From Pegoplata infirma (Eukaryota; Arthropoda; Insecta; Diptera; Anthomyiidae), in assembly GCA_963921195.1 (NCBI GenBank), contig OY992540.1, positions 10,157,266-10,221,265 on the forward strand: 64,000 nucleotides of DNA, read 5' to 3'. Positions 45,992 to 57,900 of the stretch are shown piece after piece. How positions within the stretch are numbered: position 1 is the first letter of the stretch; every line of letters starts with the position of its first letter. The translations under genes and the position numbers were made by a program. The notes beneath the pieces were generated by a model that was not told the DNA's origin, did not search any database, and saw only the letters and a list, made by a program, of their open reading frames with translations.

Positions 45992-48900
45992 ATGGTGAGT
46001 AATAAGCGTATGACTATACAAGCGCATCCTAATTTAAATGTTATTAACAATCTTTTTTTCTTCGATTTGTTGCCATTTCCAGTCTTCCCCTCTGGTTTTG
46101 GTGGACTCATTGCTGAATGAATTCTATTCGACGACCACACCTAATAACCGCAAACGGGAAATTGAATCAGAATTAATATCTTTTAAAAATCAATCCGATG
46201 CTTGGAAGACATGTTTATCGGTAGTGGGCAACAATGGCGCATTTGAACAAAATCAATTTCTTTGGTTTTTTTGCACCTCCACACTGGAACATACAATAAC
46301 ACGCCGATGGATGCAGTTGGGCAGTTCGGATCGAGCCCTCCTTAGGGAAACCTTATGGCATGCATACATTAATTTATCATCTACATCACAGAAAAGACAA
46401 CGTGACACTTATGCTCAACTAATAGCTTTATTGGGAAAACGGGAATTCCCTGATGAAGATCCCAATTATATTATGCACTGCATAACATTAGTCAAATCAA
46501 ACTTTGCATTGGGTATTTGTTTATTGCGTACAACATCAGAAGAAATTATTAGCAATCGGGAGGATGTTAGTACAGATAGAAAACAATATTTTCATTCCTG
46601 GTAAGTGTGACATAATGTTTTAAGGGACGAAAATATTCTCTAAACTAGACATCTTCTGACTCACTTTTATTTTACGACTCATTGTGTCATATCAAATGAG
46701 TTGTTCTGGGCAAGCTCTAAAGATGGTTTTACAAATGGAAACGAATACCAAATTGTTTCTTACAACCAGTACCAATATCGGCATAGTTTGGGCACACAAA
46801 ATTGATTAAAATTGAATAATGGTATTGGTTTTTGGTGTAGTTATTTAATTTGTTTACTTCGGTAATGGAATCGGTGATGGTAGTCCTTTTAAAAAGGTTT
46901 TAAATCGGAAACAGTATTGATAGGGTATGGGTTGGTTCCCCTAGTTTCTCAGATATAAGTAAAACTTGGATATGTATGTTGCAAGTAAAATATTGCATGC
47001 ACTTTTCTCGATGTAATTAAAAAAAAAAAAACTACAAGATGGTGTATTTTTCTCACAAACTTCAATTTTCAACGTACATAACGTATGAGTAATTATAATA
47101 TTACTCATACGTTAAGGTATCTCATAAGAAATTGTGTAATGAGAAATGCAACGTAAATTTGTCAAAAACGAAAAAAAATCCTTCTGCAACTTTTTATGTG
47201 TATAGACCAGCCGCGGATCCGGCAATTAATATAAGGGGAAATCATACGCACCCATGTACGATATTACAATATATACTTGGCCATCAGGGGCGTATAGTTT
47301 TTCCATTATTAAACTGCTGGATCCCTGCCTGGGATAGACATACATATTTTTTTTATATAATTTTGTCATTCCTCTTGTAACTTGTTGAAATATCATTGAT
47401 CAATTTTTAACCGACCTAGTGATTTCCGTCTGTCTATTGAAATGCCGATCACGGACAAATTATAAAACAGAGATAACTGATATAAAACATAGATATTTGT
47501 AGAGGCTACGAAAAGTTTGGTACTGCATTTCAGACAAATTGGTCTAGTAGTTTAAAAAAATCAGTAAAAATGTAAAGACATCTCGAAAATTTTAATATAT
47601 TTTCATTTGTTTTTAATCAATTTCTTACCGGAAATTTAAACACTAGAATTTTTTGAGGAAACTTTCAGGAACGAATCCTTTTAGTCCCCTTGTGAATAAT
47701 AACTGGACATTTAAACGTTAAAATTTGGTGAAATTTTTAGAAATGACTTCCCCTCCATTTGTGAAGGGCGGAATTAAGTATTTCCTTATCTTGAATGTTA
47801 ATGGGGGGCCTCTGTAAGTTAGTTGGTAGTAGAGATGGGGGTGTGAGTGAATTTTGACGCACGCTCACGAAATAAATTTATTGCTCATGCACAAAATTTT
47901 TTTCTGATCACGCACGCTCAAGTGAGTAACTAAAATTTTTATCACGCTCACAAAATAATCACGTTCACGAAGACTCACAAAATAAAAAAAAACTAATTTT
48001 TATTTTACTTTTTTCGATTTCTTTCACAAAAAGTGTGCACGTGCGTAACTAAAAATTTTCTCACGATCACGAAATAATCACGATCACCAAAACTCACGAA
48101 ATTAAAATAAAAATATTTTACTTTTTTCGATTTCTTGCACAAAAAGTATTTAATTTTCTAAAAACAATCATTAAAAATTACTGAAACCAAAATTTTGTAT
48201 AATTACCTTCTAAATTTAATATGATGATGATTTTTTTACTTGTTTAGCACAAAACAATCACGCAAACTTACGAAACAAAAATTACCCAGCAAAAAATAAT
48301 CGAGATTGTGGAAGCAGTTCATAATTTTTCTGGCATACACACGCTTCGTCTTCAGCACATAGATATTTCTGCCTTACAGTAGTGCATACTAGATGCACTA
48401 CTGTAAGGCAGAGATAGAAATATAAATTTTTCGATAAATAACGAATGTAAACGGACATTTTTAAATACATTCGCTTACAGTAGTGCATCTAGTATGCACT
48501 ACCGTAAGGCAGAGAAAAAAAACTATAAATTATACGACGATTTACGAGCATCAAACAGCAAAACGAAAATTTGGATGACGCAATAAAAAAATACAATTTC
48601 AATTCAGTTGATATTTTGTGTTTTTGTGAACGGACGTGTACGCATGTGCAAAAGTGAAAACAAAAGTTCCGACTACACACTATTCAAACATTAAAACTGT
48701 AATGTTATTTGTGTGCGTACGAGGAGCACTTCCTTCATACAAAATTTTCAGGCATGAAGACTTTAGTGATCGTAACACATTATTTTTGTGCTTTATTGGA
48801 GCAATGATTTCTGAGCATCCAATATGCTTACAAAAATGCACCTAGTAAGCTTCTAAGAAGGTATGATTTCATTACATTTTTATTGCGCTGAAATAAGCGC

Positions 48901-51900
48901 TCGGATGAAATGCTCTAAAGTGGGACATTGCGACCAAATATCATGCCATACGTAAGCAGGTTTGTAAGGGAATGTCAACTCAACATTCCCTTACAAACCT
49001 GCTTACTGCGAAGCAGTAGTTTTTGGCGGGTACTCACGCATGCTCACGCAAGAAAATATTTCTTCTAATCACGCGCACTTACGATCACGTGAGTAAAAAT
49101 AAATTTTACTCGCAATCATGCGTGATTTACGCGTGAATCACTCGAATCACGAAAATTTCTTGTCACGCGTGCATCTCTATGATGAACTACAACAGATTTC
49201 GCATGTTTATGTATCAGCTAATATTCGTACAAAACGATATTAATGTGTCATAAAAAAAAATAAATTAAAAGTCAAAGTTTAACAAATGTTTACTTTTGCT
49301 CGTATATATTATTGATCAGTGATCGATTCTATGTCATTCTATCACGGCCAAAGTATTACACACATATGACTTAGACTTAACACAATAACTTGTCCTGAGA
49401 AGTTTGGTATTGCATTTCAGCGATATCAGTTAAGCGGCTCAAAAGCTTCTACATAACCTAAAAATACAAAATGCTTTATTTCGGCTGCTGATTGACATAT
49501 GTGAACAAAATTCTTCTATGAAAAATTATAAATTTGGACCCGATATGTCGTAAACCTTTACAAATTTTTGTTAAACAAATAAAAAATTTGTATACCTGAA
49601 GTTCAAAGTCCTGCATTCGTACCCTTGGGATTTAAAATGTTATTTTTTGCGGCCCTGCCTTTAGCCTTTTTCAATTGAAACCCATTTCAAAAAAAAAACT
49701 TTAAAGTTTGAACTCGTTTTCAAGTTTTTTTGAATTATGACGACGCTGTAGCAAATGATCTATAAGTTAAAATACTTTTAAATAGTTCGAGGTTTTGGTT
49801 CCTCGTGATGTTATAAAAGTTACCTCATATTTTTGTGATTCCTTATTTAATTGTAATTACTTCTCGTTATCCTTGTTGTAACTATTTTCCTTTAATCCTT
49901 ATATGTAATATAATGTTTTATTTTTATGTTTAATTGTTTCTTATGTAGCACGTCAATGTGTATGCCTGAAGTAATGGATCTATTAACAAAATATTTACTA
50001 ATCGCTGTGTGTCATATAAATGGCAAAGACATTCATTCCATATCGAATACACTCATGGATTATAGTTTAATAACATCGCTGCCAAATGACAATCAAATGA
50101 GGTAACTTTGTTTTTTTTTTTTGTTGAGTGTAATAATTACCCTTAAAAACTTGTTGTTTCGATGTTTTTTTACCCTGTAGTTCCTCAGTGTTGGAACTAT
50201 TGACATGTATCCAACACTTAGTATCATGGATTCGTACTGACTTAATATCTGAATATTTTCTTATGTCAATTTTGGATATATCACAATGGCGTTCAACACA
50301 TCAAGAACTTTCATTGGCTGGTTTATCTGTACTCAATGAACTATTATATTTACAAAAATCATTACCATATAGCGGCACTCTTATGTCCGGCATCAATGTT
50401 TTATTGGACCAGCATAACACGTCAAAACAGCAAAGCGAAATGTATATTGATAAATTTCGGGAACTCTTACGTTTATATGCTGTTAAATATTGGCCAAAAA
50501 TGTTACAAGAATCCACAGTATTGGAAGGATTTTTAAAGTCTTTATATTGTTGCACTGTATTTCGTAAGTTCCTTTTGAAAATAACATAATCATAATATTT
50601 CTGCAGGAAAAGGAGGCCGGTTGATCCGAAATTATCTATCGCGTGACTGGTGGAAACATTGTCTTAAAAATACTTATTCCGTGACAGTAGACAATAAGAC
50701 ATATTGTCGGTCCTATGACCAAAACACCTACTTGTATTTCAAAATTCCTTGAAGAGACTTTAAGACAACTAAATTTGGTATTTTTGCGTTTTTTTTATAA
50801 ATCAAATTTATGGAAATAGAAAACCTGCAAGATTATTTAAATATTTGTGAAAGAAATAAAATTTTATAATCAACGCGAAAGGAAAAAATAAAGTTGATTT
50901 GTACGCCTAATAAAAAATGTTAGAAAAGCACATGGTTGTTTTTGTTGGATATAAAAATTTTTCAAATTCCGAGAAAAATGTTCAAACAATTATTTTGTTT
51001 GAATTTCATTAAAAATGATGTTGATACAAAAAAAATTTAAAAATAACTTTTAAGTCGCGAACTTAAAAATTTTCGTTCCGAAAAAAAAAAATTGGATTTC
51101 TTACTCAACTGTTTCAAAAATACTTATCTCGTGACAGGAGACAATAGGACATATAGAAATTTTCTAAGTCCCAAAAATGTTTTCAAAATTTTCTAGGTCC
51201 AGACACAATTTTTTTTTTTGCATTTTGAGGAAACAATTTCATAAAAAATGATTATAATTTTTTTTTTTAATTTCGAAGTCCCTGACAAAAACCTTTTTTT
51301 CGCATTTTTTTTTAGGTTAAGGTTGTGTTCCTTGGGGACATGTCCAGTGACATGTCACAATTAATATATCCGGTGTTGAGATATTTCCTCCAAAAAGTTA
51401 TAGGTGTTTTTTAATATGAAAGGTGTTAAGTTTGTTATAGGTCATTTGGGTCCGTGTGACAAGTCACGTAACCTGTTAAGGATCGGTCACTTCTCCTGCA
51501 GGGATATTATAACATATTCATACGAGATTACAAACTTTGTTGTACAGCCAGATATTGTTCCCATTATGATCTTAATTACAGTTTTAAACTATATCTTATT
51601 GTTTTATTTTAAGAAAATGGCGCTTGTGATTTCACAGAAAAATTAGAAATTTGGACTCCTATCATTAGAGGTTTAACGGTTAATGCTAAACTAAATCGTT
51701 ACAATGTTATCATTCATCAATTAGTGTCCGAAATAATGCATCGCACACAATTTGAATATAATAAGACTGAATTGGAACTACTGGATAATGATCTAATGGA
51801 AGATAATGTATTATATATTTATTAACATTTCCATTAATTACTTTCAATCCTTAAAAACTTGTTTTTTTTTTTTCAGACCCAAACTGAATGGCAACAGTAT

Positions 51901-54900
51901 CTAACACAATGTATAGAATGTATTGCATTAGTTGCCGAGTCTCGTCCAAATGCAGTATTCGCACAAGTATTTAGTCATTGGTCACGACCACATATTTATT
52001 TACAATCCGTAGAGAACGATATAAATTGTGGTAAAAGTTTTGAGTTAACACGTAAAATGAAGTCGCAAAACTTTGCCGAACATTTAAGAGATTTTTCCAC
52101 CGTCTGCCAGGCTGTAGTAAGAATTGCTCCACTACTGGATACAAATACGAATGCAGAGGCTGCATCAGAAGTTAACTGCCATTTAAATGTATTAGCTGAA
52201 AATCTATTAACAACGTTGAAATTTTTTACCAGCAATAAATTAAATACGATAGATGTTGATCGTTCAACGTTTCAGACTGATTTTGATTATTTGTAAGTAA
52301 AAATGAAAGAATTTTATTATTCAAATTATTATTTGTTTTGTTCTTTTTATAGATATGCTCAAGTTCTAATGGCCATACGTAGCATTTTACCATTAAGTCA
52401 AACATTAAAATCGGATCATATGCTTTTGCAACTATTCGAATCATTGGGTAGTATATTTCAACCCAATACTATTTTGGGCTCTTCGCCTCTTATCTATATG
52501 GCAGCCAGTCAATTATTGTTATGTATATCATCTGTGATACGTCCAAAATGTCTATTGGATATACCAACAATTGTCAATCTAATGCAATCGGGTCCTCGGC
52601 TCTCGCATTTACCACGTCAAGTTATTGCAAACATTTATATAAGTCTTATAAGTTACCTAGTTTTGCCTTGGAAAAATGTGGACGAACAACAACAAGACTA
52701 TGCCCGTCGCTGTCTAATCTTAAAGGAATATGTTGAATGTTTAGCTCAAAGTTTTATAGAATTAGATTTAAATTCTGTGAATGCGGCTAACGGCGAAGCT
52801 AAAGTATCATCAATTTCTTTAAGTTTATTAGTAACATTTAGTTTAGTTATAGAATTCTTTAAAGACTCCCCCAATACAACAAAAGACATGTTGGCTAGTA
52901 CATTTAAGGTTTGTATTTGTAATTAAACAAAATTTTAAAATTTTGATAACAATTTTATTATTTCTTTCTTTTAAACTTTCCTTGCAGCCTATTATTACAA
53001 AAGCTTTAATGATTTACAATACATTTGGTCAAAGTAGCAATGCAATTTCAATTACTGTTGCTGAATTAAGTTTAAGTGTATTGCGTACTCTGCAAAGTCA
53101 ATTAGGTTCACAATTTATAAAAGAAATGATAACGCTGTTTATAACTGTAAATAGCAGGTAAGTTGATTAGTTTTGCATTATTTTCAAGATATAAAAAACT
53201 TAACATGTAAAAAAGATAATTTGGCCTTGTCGAATATATTTTAACCCTTCACAATGCTAAAAATATAGTTGAAACTTTTAAAAATAAATTTGGTGACAAA
53301 TTTTTTTTTAAAAAATTCTACCCTACGTTTTCGAAATTCGAAAAAAATCAAAATTTGCATTACTCTAATATTTAGTAGGGTAGAGCAAATTTTTTTTTTA
53401 AAATTGGGGTTGAAATATTTGCCTTTTAAGGTCAAAATCTTACAAAATAAAACGATAGCTTAAAATATACATCTTTTTTAAATTGTTCTAATATTAACTA
53501 CCCTGCAAGAAAAGTGATAGGTCACGTGACCTATCACCCGGACCCAAACCACCTATCACAAAGTCGACACCTTTCATATAAAAACACTTTTGTTTGGGAA
53601 TGGCTCAGCCCCGGATATATAACTAGGTGACATGTCACTGGACATGCCTCCTAGGAACACAACCCGTGCCGTTTGTACCCAATTTTAGAAACTTACAATT
53701 AGAAGTTTTATAAAAAAAACTCCTAAAAGCGTTTCTAACGTTTTTTATACCCTCCACTTAGTGATAGAGGGTATATATAAGTTTGTCATTCTGTTTGTAA
53801 CTCATCGAAATATCGATCTGGGACCCCATAAAGTATATATATTCATGATGCCCGATCGATTTTAAGACATTCTAGCGATGTCCGTCTGTCCGTCTGTCTG
53901 TCTGTCTGTCTGTGGAAAATGCTGTCGCGGACAAAATATTGTACAGAGATGACTTAAACTTAACATATTGGAAGTTCTCCCGAGAAGTTTGGTATTGCAT
54001 TTGAGCGATATCGGTTCAGCGGTTCAAAAGTTATGAACGAAAATGTAAGCACACCTCAAAAATTTCAGTACATTCAACATAACCTAAAAATACAAAATGC
54101 TTTAATTAGGCTTCTGGTTGGCATATGTGAACATAATTGAACACCAAATGGTATTTAAACAAGTACGAACATATTTTTTGACAAAAAAAAAAAAATCGCG
54201 GATTTTTTTCCAAAATTTTTTTCGCGGAAATTTTTTTTTTTTTTTCAAAAAAAATTTTTTTTTTTTAAAAGTAATTTCTTTTTAAATAAAGTTTTTTGCA
54301 ATAATCTTTTTGAAATTGTGGAGGGTATCACTACATTCGGCAATGCCGAATTTAACTTTTTTACTTGTTTACTCTAAAACGCCAAAAAAAATTGACAAAC
54401 ATTTTTGTGAACGGGACTTAGAAAATTTTCAAAAATTTTCGAAACTTACAAGGGAAGTATCTCAACCCTTATGAACCGATTTGCCCGAATATAGCTTTCT
54501 TACTTGTTTTTCAACATTTTGTTGATTGTGACACCCAAAAAAATTAATGCAGTTTTCAAGGAATTATTATTGATCACATGAACAATTATTTTTATTTATT
54601 CTTTCTATTTATTTACAACTCATTTTTAATAAATTCCACCTAACCGAGAACTGGTAACACTGACCGTCGTCTCGTTGTAGCGAAAAAAACCAAGGGTTCT
54701 GGTGGGAATCGAACCCACGACCCCACGTTGAAAGGCTAGCACGCTTCCAACTAGCCTACAGAGGCCCCCTATAATTATTATAATTATACTAAAAGTTCAC
54801 CAACTTCATATGCGTGTAAAAAAAATCTAGCGCTGAACTAAAAAAGCCTTGAGGGTTTTGTTTTGGAATTTGTCAACTTTCGTTTGCTTTTGGTTTTGTC

Positions 54901-57900
54901 CCATTCCGATTCAGAAAGTTTTATTTTGTATCACTGTGTTACTTATTAATAATTTCTCATGTTTTGTATTTTCTTAAAAAATTTTAAGCGTGTGTTCTTA
55001 TACGCGTTGGTAAGAAATGGATTAAAATAATTTTTGTTTTTTTAAATTATTTCAGAGAACAACTAACTTTAAGCCGCGTTGCTGTAATTGAAAAAATTTT
55101 GCAAATGTTTCAATTGATTGTCCAACAACCGGGTTCAGCATCTTTAGCCATGTTGCCTTCAATATTAGACTTTACTTTTGAGCATATAATGCCATTGCTA
55201 CAAATTGAGAATAACATAGCAGATACCACAGACTTAACAAGTGTTGTTTTTTCTCTATTCGATAGGTTTGTTTTAGTATTAAATATTACATTCTCCATAA
55301 ATTAAAATAAATTTTGTTTTTAATTCCCTTTAGTATTCTAACTTGTAAATGGCAATATTTTTACAAATCTTATGTCCAACCTAATGGTGTATTACAACAA
55401 CAGAATGGCAATGGTAGTGGTGTAACTAATGGCCCAACTATGAATCCTAGTGATAATTTACATCCTGAACATTTCATGGCTATTATGAATGCATATGGAC
55501 AAATTGTAGTCACCGGAAATGATCCCAACATTGTGCGAACTGTTTTAATTTCCATGCAAAATGTCCACGAGAAGTGGCGTCTTTATCAAAGACCCCTTTT
55601 TAAGGAGACTTTATTGGCTTCCTTTCAAAGAGCGTTAATTAACGTCTTAATATCCGGTGAAGGATCTTTACATTTTGATCTTTTGACAAATGCTCTATTT
55701 GCCATGTCTCAGGTGGATGCTTTAAAAATGCGTGAAAGTTTTGCTAATGCTGGTCTACCTATAAATATGAAATTAATTGATGAAATTTGTTTAACTACGG
55801 TAAGCTATCATTTATTTTTTATGCCCTACACCACTCTGTGGTATAATGAGTTTGTGCTGATGTTTGTAACTGCCCCAAATATTGGTCCTAGACCTACCTT
55901 TAAGTATACCGATCGACTTAGAATAACTTTTTAAATCGATTTAGCGATGTCTGTCCATCTAACGGTTTTCTATCAATTGACTTAAAATTTGAAACTTAAG
56001 CATATTTTGGCCCAAGGGCGAAGCCTACTGAAATTAAAAATAATCGGTCCATGTTAAGACCTAGCCCCCATACAAACACCCGCTTTGAATTTGGCTTAAA
56101 TGGCTCTAATAACCGTTTTATAAAAGATATAGTTTTGAAATTTAACAGGTGATTTAATTGTGTATGTATGAATCATCATTTCAATTTTTAAAGTCAAATT
56201 TCAAAGTCGTTGCAGTCCTTCTTGTAGCCCCCATACAGACCACCCTCCCGATATTCATATAATTCCCAATTTATAAAAATGGGAAATATTGAATTACATT
56301 TTTTTTGTAGGTATTAAACGTGTACTTTGATAACCTAATGAAATATTAATCTAATTGGACCATTTTTGGACTAAGTCCCCTTATAAAAATTTGGCCCGAT
56401 ATTCGTTAAATCGGTTGGCAACACAAATAATGCAATTCCACTCAAATTTAGTTGTTGTGTGGTTTCTAAACTTATTAAAGATCTAACAAAAGATAAATCA
56501 AATCGATTTACGATTGGACTTGGGACCAATATTCCGGAAAACACAGGTGTCGGGTATCATATGGTCGGTCTTGACCGACTATAATTTTCTTACTTGTTTA
56601 AAAACTTGTAAAGTTTCTGCGGGAAAAATATCGTAAATAGCAAAAAAGGAGACATGTCCTTAAACTGTTTTAAAACGGTTATCACGTGACAGGCAAAAAT
56701 ATTGACTTGTCACTAAACTGTCTCTTAAATATTTCAAAATTTTCCCAGACACAATTTTTTTTTGCGATTTTGAATGAGTAAAGAATTTCATTAAAAATTA
56801 CGAAACTGTCTCTAAATTACTTATCACTGGGCATGAGACAATAGGATATATCAAAATTGTCTAAGTCCCTAAAAATTTTTTTCAAAATTTTCCCAGCAGA
56901 TTAGAGCGTTATTTACTCGTAAGTGTAACTGAGGCCTCTGTTCTGTCTTTTAGTGTTTTGTTGATCACGTTTTCATTCGAAGTTGAAATCGAGTAGTTAA
57001 AATTTAAAAAACTATAAGGAAAAAATTGCATTCGATTTACTTTCACCAAATTTTATTTATGTGAAACAAAACGATAAAGATTTTCTGATGTGATTTTTTT
57101 TTTATGTGAATTCCTTTTTTTGGAACAGCGCACATTGGGTTCAAATGGTACCAAAGTGGCGATTAATTGAAATTTATAAATGAAGTTTTTGTTATAAGTT
57201 TTGGTATGGGGTAAAAGTAGATAAAATTCTGCAACGCTAGTTATCAAAATCAATAAACTAAGTTGTTTACTTTTTTTTCGGTGAGCTGTCAAAGTTAGCA
57301 AATTATTGCAGTCTTTGAAAAAAGTAAAAAAATTTAAATTTTTTACAATTCAAGCGATTATTAGTAGTATTAAATCTTTTAAAAGAAAATCTTTTATAAT
57401 GGAACCTTAAACAACAGGTATTAAACTAAATTGCAAAATTTTTGTTGTTTATAAAAAATTGGGTCTTAACATTTTTAAAAAGGACCCGAAATTGGGATAT
57501 TTTCCCCATTTAATGGGCCACACATATTAAGTTAGTAATAGTTGGATTTAGTTTTGTGGATTTTAAAAAAGTATAGGATATCAGCTTTTATTTAAAAGAA
57601 AAAAAAGTACAGACAATGCCCGGCCCTTGTTTTTATTCCCGTTTTTGTGTAAAAAGTCTGGGTATCGTTTATTAAACAAGACCATTATATGTGTGTTTAT
57701 ACCCTTCAACTACGGTATAGGCTTACACTCACTTTGTCATTCCGTATGTAACGCATCGAAATATGGGTCTAGGACCCCATAAAGTGTATATTATTGATCA
57801 CTGATCGTTTCTAAGACATCCGTCTTTGAGCACACCATAAAGCACATAAAACAAGAGCTAGAATGCTGAAGTTTGTCACAAATATGTATAATGGTCATAG

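Noticed and set aside
47830..49179. One complete TAGAGATGGG hAT-like element
   Set aside because: The flanking octamers (GTTGGTAG and TGATGAAC) do not match, so the two ends probably come from different copies.
51640..51807. Exon 5 of exportin-6 starting after CACAG at 51635-51639
   Set aside because: It is in phase, but the acceptor at 51613 adds eight residues that restore the family's usual spacing between CTVF and KLEIW.
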